Shown here piece by piece: positions 41,140-48,530 of a stretch of DNA of 49,259 nucleotides. This DNA is from Pseudanabaena sp. M085S1SP2A07QC. Lineage in GTDB: Bacteria > Cyanobacteriota > Cyanobacteriia > Pseudanabaenales > Pseudanabaenaceae. The position numbers and the translations under genes are program-made. Numbering within the stretch: the first letter of the stretch is position 1; each line of letters starts with the position of its first letter. The stretch covers positions 1 through 49,259 of the forward strand of contig JADBWK010000103.1 of NCBI GenBank assembly GCA_020404895.1, written 5' to 3'. The notes under the pieces are model-generated. The model saw only the letters and a list, made by a program, of their open reading frames with translations, did not search any database and had not been told where the DNA came from.

Positions 41140-42198
41140 ATGAAGCGCGAACTACTTAAACAGACCGTTGAACACATCGACATCAAAGATTTTGATGTAG
41201 TTGGATTAGTTGACGCAATGGCAAATACTGCTTTTCAAGGTAGAAACCTTGGACGTGCGGCTCATATCTATGACGATATGATCAAGGACAAAGATTGCGC
41301 GATCATCCTGTGTTTGGCAGGTTCTTTATTTAGTGCAGGACTTAAGGGAGTTGTCTACGATCTCATCGTCAACAACATGGTAGACATGATTGTCTCTACA
41401 GGCGCAAACATCGTTGACCAAGACTTCTTTGAAGCCCTCGGATTTCGTCACTACGTTGGTGATACCTTTGCTGATGACACAGTACTCCGCGAAAATGCGA
41501 TTGATCGCATCTATGACACCTACATCGACGAAGACGAGTTGCGCGTTTGCGACATGACGATCGCCGAAATTGCCAACTCTCTTCCTCCTCGTCCTTACTC
41601 TTCTCGTGAGTTCATCTATGAAATGGGTGCATACCTCGATAAGAATGCTAAAAACCGTCACTCCGTCGTTTTGGCTGCTTACGAACATCAAGTTCCCATC
41701 TTCGTTCCTGCTTTCAGTGATTGTTCCGCAGGTTTCGGCTTAGTCCACCATCAGTGGTTCTCTCCTGAAGAGCATGTCAGCATCGACTCTGTACGCGACT
41801 TCCGCGAGTTGACTCAGTGCAAGTTGGCAAGCCCTCACACTGGGCTATTCATGATCGGTGGTGGTGTTCCTAAGAACTTCGCTCAAGATACCGTAGTTGC
41901 GGCTGAGTTGCTTGGTTTTGAAGCTGCCATGCACAAGTATGCAGTTCAAATCACTGTTGCTGACGAACGTGATGGTGCTCTATCTGGTTCGACTTTGAAG
42001 GAAGCACATTCTTGGGGCAAGGTGGATATTGTCCAAGAACAAATGGTTTACTCCGAAGCCACTGTAGCGCTGCCCTTGATTGCAGGCTATGTCTATGGCA
42101 AGAAGAACTGGTGCGATCGCGCTCCTCGTCAATTGGCTCAAGTCTTCAACAAGCCATCTGTTGCTTTCAGTCAATTTCCTACACCTGTAGGCGTGTAG
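41140..42198 (+). CDS. Deoxyhypusine-synthase-like protein
   Basis: 352 aa from ATG 41140; the frame is open from 41050, but the family begins near MKRELLKQTVEHIDI. VVGLVDAMANTAFQGRNLGRAAHIYDDM and LCLAGSLFSAGLKGVVYDL belong to the NAD-binding fold. FMIGGGVPKNF and LKEAHSWGKV include the Lys of the enamine/imine intermediate. Bacteria lack eIF5A, so such enzymes act on free polyamines (homospermidine or related aminobutyl/aminopropyl transfer, agmatine in some). The exact acceptor here is unknown. A terminator follows directly. Confidence 0.87.
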   Translation: MKRELLKQTVEHIDIKDFDVVGLVDAMANTAFQGRNLGRAAHIYDDMIKDKDCAIILCLAGSLFSAGLKGVVYDLIVNNMVDMIVSTGANIVDQDFFEALGFRHYVGDTFADDTVLRENAIDRIYDTYIDEDELRVCDMTIAEIANSLPPRPYSSREFIYEMGAYLDKNAKNRHSVVLAAYEHQVPIFVPAFSDCSAGFGLVHHQWFSPEEHVSIDSVRDFRELTQCKLASPHTGLFMIGGGVPKNFAQDTVVAAELLGFEAAMHKYAVQITVADERDGALSGSTLKEAHSWGKVDIVQEQMVYSEATVALPLIAGYVYGKKNWCDRAPRQLAQVFNKPSVAFSQFPTPVGV

Positions 42199-42204
42199 TA
42201 ACAT

Positions 42205-42242
42205 AAAGCAAAAGGGGGTGTTTTGCGCCCCCTTTTGCTTTT
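42205..42242 (+). terminator. Terminator after the DHS-like gene
   Basis: AAAGCAAAAGGGGGTG-TTTTG-CGCCCCCTTTTGCTTTT, a G/C-rich stem with T-rich tail, 7 bases after the stop. Confidence 0.8.
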
Positions 42243-42249
42243 AGAACGT

Positions 42250-42302
42250 AAAACCCCAGAGAAAGATGCGGCGCTTTGCGCCGCATCTTTCTCTGGGGTT
42301 TT
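42250..42302. repeat. 53-bp palindrome
   Basis: 25-base arms starting AAAACCCCAGAGAAAGATGC, TTT loop, core GGCGCTTTGCGCC. It is immediately behind the DHS terminator. The arm edge AAAACC/GGTTTT is like the palindromes inside the MITE copies. Confidence 0.8.
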
Positions 42303-42360
42303 AGTTTTGTCATAACATTGATGGTTATAACTATAAGCACGATAAATCACGATAAATATA

Positions 42361-43647
42361 GTGACTATTAAAGTTCTCCATCTCTCCGATATTCACCTTG
42401 GTAGTACTACCCATGGCAAAGTCAATCCGCAAACAGGATTGAATACTCGCCTAGAAGACTTTGTAGCAGCATTGACAATCTGTATAGATCGCGCAATTAA
42501 CGAGCCAGCCGATATCGTTCTATTTGGTGGCGATGCCTTCCCAGATGCTACGCCACCGCCACTTGTGCAGCAAGCCTTTGCTAAGCAATTTCGTCGCCTT
42601 GCGGATGCTGGTATTCCCACGGTGTTATTAGTAGGAAATCATGATCAACATTCGCAGGGTGTGGGCGGTGCAAGTCTAGCGATTTATCGTAGTTTGGCTG
42701 TGCCCAACTTCACCGTAGGTGACACGATCGCCACCCATCGGATTTCCACAGATGCAGGGGATATTCAGATTATTACTTTGCCTTGGATTACGCGATCGAC
42801 TTTACTTACAAAGTCGGAAACAGAAGGCTTTTCGATGACTGAAGTAAGTCAATTCCTGATCGATCGCTTGCAAGTTGTCATCGAAGGCGAAATCCGTCAG
42901 CTTGATCCCAAGTTACCCACAATTCTACTGGCACATGTGATGGTGGATACAGCAACCTATGGCGCGGAGAGATTTCTAGCGGCTGGCAAAGGTTTCACAA
43001 TTCCATTATCAATGTTAACCCGTGAGGCGTTTGATTATGTAGCGCTCGGACATGTGCATCGTCATCAAATTCTAGCGACGCAACCTCTTGTCGTCTACCC
43101 AGGAAGTATTGAGCGAGTAGATTTTGGCGAAGAGAATGAATCAAAAGGTTATTGCTGGCTAGAAGTAGAGAAAGGGAATGTAAAGTTTGAGTTTTGTGCA
43201 ATTCCCACTCGTGCATTTCGGACGATGGAAGTAGATGTGACCAAATCGGAAGATCCTCAAGGGAAGTTGTTAAAAGCTATTCAGAAAGGAAAGATTGATC
43301 AGGCGATCGCCAGACTTATTTACAAGGTCAAAGCCGAACAGTTAGCCCAAATCGACGATCGCCTATTACATGAAGCAATGGCGATCGCCCATAATTACTC
43401 GCTTATTCCTGAAGTAGTTAGCCAAAATCCGCGCACACGATTACCTGAACTAAGTACAGCCGAGGCTCTCGATCCGATGACTGCACTTAAGACCTATCTC
43501 AGTACTCGTGAAGATCTCAAAAATCTAGAGCCTGAAATGTTGACTGCGGCACAAGAATTGCTCAGTGAGATTGGCTTAGCAATGGATGGACTTGACTCAG
43601 TTGAAGATTCAGCCCAGCCTAGTCAATTGACGATAAGTTTCAACTAG
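42361..43647 (+). CDS. sbcD: SbcD-family DNA repair exonuclease (Mre11-like)
   Basis: 428 aa, GTG start. The metallophosphoesterase motifs are KVLHLSDIHLGS, DIVLFGGDAFPD, VLLVGNHDQHS, LLAHVMVDTATYG and YVALGHVHRHQ, in the Mre11/SbcD order. The C-terminal third (about 300-428) is a capping region. SbcD with the ATPase SbcC removes hairpins and blocked DNA ends; SbcC is not in the window. Given the many perfect palindromes nearby, its activity matters for their stability. The last 39 bases overlap the TatD gene stop to stop. Confidence 0.87.
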   Translation: MTIKVLHLSDIHLGSTTHGKVNPQTGLNTRLEDFVAALTICIDRAINEPADIVLFGGDAFPDATPPPLVQQAFAKQFRRLADAGIPTVLLVGNHDQHSQGVGGASLAIYRSLAVPNFTVGDTIATHRISTDAGDIQIITLPWITRSTLLTKSETEGFSMTEVSQFLIDRLQVVIEGEIRQLDPKLPTILLAHVMVDTATYGAERFLAAGKGFTIPLSMLTREAFDYVALGHVHRHQILATQPLVVYPGSIERVDFGEENESKGYCWLEVEKGNVKFEFCAIPTRAFRTMEVDVTKSEDPQGKLLKAIQKGKIDQAIARLIYKVKAEQLAQIDDRLLHEAMAIAHNYSLIPEVVSQNPRTRLPELSTAEALDPMTALKTYLSTREDLKNLEPEMLTAAQELLSEIGLAMDGLDSVEDSAQPSQLTISFN

Positions 43648-44283
43648 TTGTATTTGCAGTGTTTCCAGTGAAATATGGCGCAGGCTAGCGGCGCGATCGT
43701 AAATTTGCTCAATGTTAATGTCATTGCGATCATCGGTTTCTAAAAGGAATCTACCTTGCGGTATAGTAGCGATCGCCTGAGTCACAGGGGAGCGATCGCT
43801 TAAAATAGCGGCTCCAAAAGAAAAATAGAAATCATGCTTCAGGAGTTGTTGAAATACTTCTTCTTTCTTATTAAATCCATGAATAATCCAAGGAATTGAA
43901 TGCTTAGTATTTTTTTTAAGTGCAATCAACTCCGCAAATGCTTTGACACAATGAATTACAAGTGGTTTCTGTAACTCTTCAGCAAGTTCGATATGTCTTT
44001 TAAAAATAGAAATTTGTGTTTCTAAAGGCAAATCAATATTTCGATCTAATCCACATTCTCCGATCGCTACCACCTGTGACGATTGTGCTAAATCTACAAG
44101 ATTCACCAATGCCATTTCCCATGTCTCCAACTGGATAAACCAAGGATGTAAGCCAAGACTGCAAGTATTAGGTAAGGATTCAGCTTGCAATTCTGGAGCA
44201 ACATGCAAAGTTTGCAGATTGATGAGATCTGAGGATTTGCGATCGTGATGTGTATGGAAGTCAATAAATAAGTACTTATACAA
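43609..44283 (-). CDS. TatD-family metal-dependent hydrolase
   Basis: 224 aa, shorter than typical TatD (about 260). FIDFHTHHDRK holds the metal-binding H-x-H. SLGLHPWFI, VVAIGECGLDR, IFKRHIELAEELQKPLVIHCVKA, IIHGFN and RFLLETDD are the remaining barrel motifs in order. TatD relatives are Mg2+-dependent 3'-5' DNases or of unknown substrate. It is a short variant seen in several bacteria. It is convergent with sbcD, with 39 bases of overlap. Confidence 0.82.
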   Translation of the reverse strand: MYKYLFIDFHTHHDRKSSDLINLQTLHVAPELQAESLPNTCSLGLHPWFIQLETWEMALVNLVDLAQSSQVVAIGECGLDRNIDLPLETQISIFKRHIELAEELQKPLVIHCVKAFAELIALKKNTKHSIPWIIHGFNKKEEVFQQLLKHDFYFSFGAAILSDRSPVTQAIATIPQGRFLLETDDRNDINIEQIYDRAASLRHISLETLQIQLVETYRQLTRLG

Positions 44284-44295
44284 AATAAATTACCC

Positions 44296-44340
44296 AACCC
44301 TGTAAAGTTGCGTCCCGCAGGGGCGCAACTTTACAGGGTT
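44296..44340. repeat. Palindrome between tatD and the Uma2 pseudogene
   Basis: 17-base arms AACCCTGTAAAGTTGCG around TCCCGCAGGGG. It lies 5 bases from the end of the Uma2 pseudogene, a likely terminator. Confidence 0.75.
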
Positions 44341-44344
44341 ATAA

Positions 44345-45083
44345 TTAAAACTCATCATCTGGATCGATACCCAAAGCACGTAAACGCTCTGCAAGTCGAT
44401 CAGCTCGTTTACGTTCCTGTTCAGCGCGTTGTCCTTCCTGTATGACTCGTTGCTGCTCCTGCCAAACCTGAATCTTAGATTGCTGCAATAGTTGATCTAA
44501 CTCTACAGGGGATAGAAATTTTTGCCCGTCGGGACGAAATAATACTAATTCTTGTCCCTGCTACCCAATCAAAACGGATTCCTAACAATGGACTCACCCA
44601 GTTGCTCATTGAGAGAATTGGAGTTAGGCGATCTCCTTGTCTCTGCCAGCCTGCTAAGGTTAAATCATCAGGATCGTAAATATAATATTCCTGAATGCCA
44701 TAGGTTTCATAAAATGTAAACTTCTCATCTAGAGCATCAATACCGCGACTATCTTTATTGCTGGGTGACAAAATCTCAAAAGTAACCTGTGGAGAGATAT
44801 TATCCTCTAGCCATTGCTTGTAAGAGCCTCGCCTACCTTTAGGTCTGCCAAATGCAACCATCACATCTAGAGCCATACGTCTTAGGGTATAACGCACAGG
44901 ATACCAAGCCAAGTCTCCTCCCACAAATACAAGGGGATCGTTAGCATACATAATCTCTAAATTTTCTTTGATGATAACAATCCAGCGAAATTGCTCGGTA
45001 TTGTCAGACATAGGATTACCGTCACTATCTGGATAGTCGATCTCTGGGGCGATCGCTTCATGAGTTAATGGTTGCAGAGTCAT
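44345..45083 (-). pseudogene. Uma2-family (DUF820) nuclease-like gene with a frameshift
   Basis: The frame from ATG 45083 gives FGRPKGRRGSYKQWLE, PQVTFEILSPSNKDS, KFTFYETYGIQEYYIYDPDD and NWVSPLLGIRFDWVAG, the Uma2 fold. After VAG (about 44560) the true continuation QELVLFRPDGQKFLSPVELD, then LAERLRALGIDPDDEF, is one base out of frame and ends at 44345. The 739-base span is one base more than a whole number of codons, so a single inserted base near GGGACAAG explains it. As read, the protein is 202 aa with a wrong tail. The nuclease core may survive. Confidence 0.85.
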
Positions 45084-45126
45084 GGATTTGCCCTCGCATA
45101 GACCTGTGCGTGATTAATATATTCTA

Positions 45127-45177
45127 TAGGCAAACCTAAAAGAGAGTTGCGGCGCAACTCTCTTTTAGGTTTGCCTA
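45127..45177. repeat. 51-bp palindrome between lpxD and the Uma2 gene
   Basis: 24-base arms starting TAGGCAAACCTAAAAGAGAG, GGC centre. It lies 3 bases past the lpxD stop, so it is probably its terminator. Confidence 0.8.
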
Positions 45178-45180
45178 CTG

Positions 45181-46242
45181 CTATTCAGCAGTCTTTGCTT
45201 CTAGTTCCGCAATTCTCTTTTCTAGTTTGCGAACTGTGTGTAATAAATCTGGAAGTTGACGCTCTGAAATAACAATGCGCTTCCAATCCTTTTCGGGAAC
45301 AACGGGATAGCCCATCATTGTCACACCTGCGGGAACATCACTGGGAATCCCCGACTTTGCACCAATGATTGCGCCATCACCGATGTGGATATGATTAGCT
45401 GCACCGACTTGTCCTGCCATGACCACATGATGACCAAGGGTGACACCACCTGCTAAGCCCACCTGTGAAGCGAGAACGGAATGCGCTCCCACTTCCACCC
45501 CATGACCAATCTGCACAAAGTTATCCAGTTTTGCACCCTTATGAATAACAGTAACCCCAACGGCAGGACGGTCAACGGCACAGGAGCAGCCCAGTTCGAC
45601 ATTATCTTCGATGATCACATGACCGATTTGAGGAACTTTGTACCAAGTGCCATTGGGTGATATCTCAAAGCCAAAACCATCGCCCCCTAAAACTGTGCTG
45701 GGATGGAACAGACAATTTGCGCCGATTTGAGTGCGATCACTAATTACACAATTGGCGTGAATAGTTGTATTTGCGCCAATTTCGACATCGTTGTAAATGG
45801 TGACATGGGGATAAATCGTAACGTTATCACCAATTTTGACGCGATCGCTAATGACCACATAGGGTGCGATCGCCACATTTGCACCTAACTGCACACCTTC
45901 ACCCAAAATTGCAGTGGGATGAATACCCTGTGGCGGTGTGGGTGGTTGATAAAACTTTTCGAGAACCTTGGCGAAGAGAATGCGGGGATGGGCGGTACGG
46001 ATGCAGGGTAAAGGTGAGGGGGTTTTAAGATCGAGGATGACAGCGCTAGCTTGGGTATCCTTGAGATGGGCGACAAATTTCGATGAAGACACAAAGGTTA
46101 TCTCTCCAGATTGCGCCTTATCGATCGCAGCGACACCCGTAATTATGGGATCAGTACCATCGGCTTCAAATCGACAATCGGGCAGTGAGGTGACAAACTC
46201 GGCTGCGAGTTCGGAGAGTTTAAAAGAAATTGTTTGTGTCAT
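45181..46242 (-). CDS. lpxD: UDP-3-O-acylglucosamine N-acyltransferase LpxD
   Basis: 353 aa, normal length. The N-terminal uridine-binding domain (ITGVAAIDKAQSGEITFVSSSKF) leads into about ten hexapeptide repeats (GEGVQLGANVAIAPYVVISDRVKIGD...) forming a left-handed beta-helix. The C-terminal helix is coiled (LLHTVRKLEKRIAELEAKTAE). The catalytic His region is DNFVQIGHGVEVGAHS. It transfers an acyl chain from acyl-ACP in lipid A synthesis. The usual lpxC/fabZ/lpxA neighbours are absent here, as in many cyanobacteria where they lie elsewhere. Confidence 0.95.
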   Translation of the reverse strand: MTQTISFKLSELAAEFVTSLPDCRFEADGTDPIITGVAAIDKAQSGEITFVSSSKFVAHLKDTQASAVILDLKTPSPLPCIRTAHPRILFAKVLEKFYQPPTPPQGIHPTAILGEGVQLGANVAIAPYVVISDRVKIGDNVTIYPHVTIYNDVEIGANTTIHANCVISDRTQIGANCLFHPSTVLGGDGFGFEISPNGTWYKVPQIGHVIIEDNVELGCSCAVDRPAVGVTVIHKGAKLDNFVQIGHGVEVGAHSVLASQVGLAGGVTLGHHVVMAGQVGAANHIHIGDGAIIGAKSGIPSDVPAGVTMMGYPVVPEKDWKRIVISERQLPDLLHTVRKLEKRIAELEAKTAE

Positions 46243-46363
46243 GGATCTGATGTCATATCAAGAATACGCGATTACCATAATACTTAATTGTGCCAAAACA
46301 CGCGGCTTAGCGATGAACCAAACTTGATAGAGATCGCCCCAAATATATATACTTCACCCCACA

Positions 46364-46419
46364 AACGATCGCCCCCTCAATAAACCAACAACATCAAACA
46401 GCGATCGCCTATAATCTCT
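46364..46419. repeat. HIP1-bearing direct repeat R1, left of yoeB-yefM
   Basis: ACAAACGATCGCCCCCTCAA, TAAACCAACAACATCAAACA, GCGATCGCCTATAATCTC. The same unit with few changes recurs at 46971-47137 on the other side of the toxin-antitoxin pair. It ends 2 bases before the yoeB stop. The remaining gap to lpxD (46243-46363) is featureless. Confidence 0.8.
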
Positions 46420-46421
46420 GG

Positions 46422-46679
46422 CTATTCATAGTGTGACCATACAGAAACAACTCTAGCGGTTTTAGTAGCCTCATCGACTGAATAAACTAGACGATGTTTG
46501 ATATTGATTCTTCTTGAGAAATATCCTTTCAAGTTGCCTGAAAGTTTTTCATAGGGAGGTTCATAGGGATTCTGCTTGAGAATTTCTAATAAAGTTTTGA
46601 GGTTAGAGTCCAAATTGGTAGACTTCAACTTTTTAGCATCCTTAATCACATTTCGGCTAAATTCAATCTTCCAACCCAT
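46422..46679 (-). CDS. yoeB: YoeB-type mRNA interferase toxin
   Basis: 85 aa, exact family length. WKIEFSRNVIKDAKKLKST, LLEILKQNPYEPPYEKLSGNLKGYFSRRINIKHRLVYSV and the ending VVSVWSHYE carry the catalytic set of YoeB (Glu in EKLSG, Arg in RRINIKHRLVY, terminal His-Tyr). It is a ribosome-dependent RNase. It overlaps the antitoxin gene by 17 bases. Direct repeats lie on both sides of the pair, which looks like an exchangeable cassette. Confidence 0.92.
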   Translation of the reverse strand: MGWKIEFSRNVIKDAKKLKSTNLDSNLKTLLEILKQNPYEPPYEKLSGNLKGYFSRRINIKHRLVYSVDEATKTARVVSVWSHYE

Positions 46680-46926
46680 TCAAGGCTCCTAGAAATTCAG
46701 CTTCAGAAACCCAATCATCTGCTTGTTCGGCGGCTCTTATTGACTCAACTAGATTAGGGATAGATTGTAAATAGAGAGTTTCTTGTATGCTTTCCCAGTC
46801 AGATTTAGATAGCAATACTGCGTCACCTTGCCGACTTGTAATAAATCTTGGTAAATGATCTTTATTAACTTGCTCGACTAAGTTAAACAAGTTGGCTCTC
46901 GCTTCACTTGCATTAAGAATTTTCAT
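46663..46926 (-). CDS. yefM: YefM/Phd-family antitoxin
   Basis: 87 aa from ATG 46926; a TTG at 46938 would add four residues. MKILNASEARANLFNLVEQV and PRFITSRQGDAVLLSKSDWESIQETLYL are the Phd/YefM DNA-binding half. The acidic tail DDWVSEAEFLGALNGLED binds YoeB. It should repress its own promoter in the AT-rich stretch TTTATCGTACCACTTTTTTA before it. Overlap with yoeB gives coupled translation. Confidence 0.9.
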   Translation of the reverse strand: MKILNASEARANLFNLVEQVNKDHLPRFITSRQGDAVLLSKSDWESIQETLYLQSIPNLVESIRAAEQADDWVSEAEFLGALNGLED

Positions 46927-46970
46927 TAATAAATCCAAACTCGTACAATTTATCGTACCACTTTTTTATT

Positions 46971-47137
46971 AAAGCGATCGCCCCCAATAAACCGACAACA
47001 TCAAACAGCGATCGCCTCTAATCTCAATCAAACAGCGATCGCCTAAAATATCCACACTCCCACCACACAAGCGATCGCCCCCCAACAAACCAACAACATC
47101 AAACAGCGCCTCTAATTTCAATCAAACAGCGATCACC
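46971..47137. repeat. HIP1-bearing direct repeats R2 and R3
   Basis: R2 (46971-47044) and R3 (about 47060-47137) each read AAGCGATCGCCCCC(C)AA, then CAACATCAAACAGCG, then CTCTAATYTCAATCAAACAG and CGATCRCCT. They are about 88 bases apart, and together with R1 (46364) form three copies of one unit. In R3 one HIP1 site is lost (CAGCGCC), as if deleted. No coding capacity. Confidence 0.8.
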
Positions 47138-47770
47138 TCACATATCATGATCTGGCAATTTACGAAGATAAGTTAAAAATTCATGTGATTCTTCTAGCTT
47201 CATTAGTGTGCGCGATCGCTTCTGGAAATTATGTATCAAATACTCAATACACTGCTCCTTTGACCCCCCAACCCTTTCGATTTCTTGATCGACCTCAAGA
47301 ATTAATTCAGCGATCGGGCAGAATTCATCACCTGTTAGCTCAATCACACCTGCAATTAGTCGATGACACATTAGTTCAGTATCTTCCGATTTTTGGAAAG
47401 GTTGGCTAAAGCTCATTATCAGTAGACAATTTTGGCTAATCTGATGACCATTATCAAGCAATCTGCATAATTCTGAAATTAGTTTGAGAAACTTCTCTTC
47501 ATATACTCCCCAATCTCCTTTATTTTTTTTGTAATCATCCAAAATATCTTTGGTTGGCGCTAAATCCGTAATATGAATATAGTCAATACCACCAATCTGC
47601 TTGAGAAAATATTTTAAGTCATTTTTTTTCGCAAACCCTGCCAACTGAGAGACATTGTTTAGCCTTGTGTCAATTAGTGTCTTTACTCCAGAATTGATCA
47701 AAGTTTCAAAAAACTGCTCAGCACTCTTTTGAGTAAATCCAATCGTGAATAGTTGAATAGAACTAGGCAT
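47138..47770 (-). CDS. DUF488 family protein, second paralogue
   Basis: 210 aa from ATG 47770, chosen because ATGCCTAG overlaps the stop of the upstream DUF488 gene; the frame is open from 47800. IQLFTIGFTQKSAEQFFETL and VKTLIDTRLNN begin the DUF488 fold. KKNDLKYFLKQIGGIDYIHITDLAPTKDILDDYKK fits the family. The C-terminal half is divergent: the C-H-R motif of the family is seen only as MCHRLIAGVIEL. DUF488 proteins have unknown activity, with some linked to nucleic-acid or defence contexts. Confidence 0.75.
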   Translation of the reverse strand: MPSSIQLFTIGFTQKSAEQFFETLINSGVKTLIDTRLNNVSQLAGFAKKNDLKYFLKQIGGIDYIHITDLAPTKDILDDYKKNKGDWGVYEEKFLKLISELCRLLDNGHQISQNCLLIMSFSQPFQKSEDTELMCHRLIAGVIELTGDEFCPIAELILEVDQEIERVGGSKEQCIEYLIHNFQKRSRTLMKLEESHEFLTYLRKLPDHDM

Positions 47771-48501
47771 AGACTTCTCTTTCCACTTTAGTTTCCACAT
47801 AGGCTATTTCTTCACCTTGTTTTCTATACGCTTCTACAAGCTGATCTTCAGGAGCTAGATCATTGAGAAATGACATATCAAACAATGAGGTTTGAATAAC
47901 ACCCTTAAAACCATGTTTAGTTAAAAGCCGATCTTCTAGCTCTCCGTGAGATTCTAGGTTTCCATCTGACTGAATATGCTGAATATCCAAATCATATTCT
48001 TTGAGTTGGGGACAAACCAAAATCGCCCGATGACAGGTCATATAGCAACGTAAGAGATAGATAGGACAATTCAAAACCCAAAAGATGGCAGAGCCTCGCT
48101 CTGCCATCTTTTGGGTTTTATGTCCTAAGCAAAGCTTACATTGCTATAGGATCTTTTTCGGCACACATCAATGCGATTCTGTGACGACTCTTGATTCCTT
48201 TGAGAATACGCCTAAGTCCATCAGTAAATAAATCTGTGGCGACAATTTTTTCGTAAATCGCTTTACCATCGATATAGCAGCTTTGGTCTTCAGGTCTAGC
48301 GCCTAACTCTTGACCTAAAAATACATAACGGATTTTTTTAGATTCTAAATGATTCTTTAATTGTGCTTGGCAATAATCAGGTAGATAACGACTATAGGGG
48401 TGTGATCGAACATCCGCCAAAGCCGTAATTTCATGCTTTTGCAGAAGTTCAATAAAAGTCTTGATGTTGTGATTTGAATGACCGATGGTAAATAGTTGCA
48501 T
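47763..48501 (-). pseudogene. DUF488 family gene split by a MITE
   Basis: The N-terminal part (48501 to 48149) reads MQLFTIGHSNHNIKTFIELL, ADVRSHPYSRYLPDYCQ and IALMCAEKDP. The C-terminal part (48040 to 47763) resumes TCHRAILVCPQLKEYDLDIQ, IQHIQSDGNLESHGELEDRL. Removing the 108-bp element plus a TA duplication restores CAEKDPMTCHRAILVC in frame, the usual DUF488 active-site-like region. The element introduces a stop just after the break (CAEKDPIAM). The downstream paralogue begins inside the last codons. Confidence 0.85.
48041..48148. mobile_element. TATAGCAA/TTGCTATA MITE, copy B, inserted in a DUF488 gene
   Basis: 108 bp. It has the same ends and subterminal blocks as copy A (CGTAAGAGATAGATAGGACA; ATGTCCTAAGCAAA), but the inner palindrome is different: 22-base arms AAAACCCAAAAGATGGCAGA... 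with CTC loop. Restoring the host frame shows a TA target duplication, typical of IS630/Tc1-mariner-related MITEs. Confidence 0.85.
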
Positions 48502-48530
48502 GGAAAGTCAACCTCAAGAATATAAAAATT

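Noticed and set aside
45703-45888. 61-aa plus-strand frame inside lpxD
   Set aside because: It is the shadow of the LpxD hexapeptide repeats in antisense (periodic N/I pattern).
46971-47137. CRISPR-like array
   Set aside because: Only two to three units, about 88 bases apart, and the units themselves contain HIP1 and similar text in the spacers. There are no regular repeats/spacers and no cas genes.
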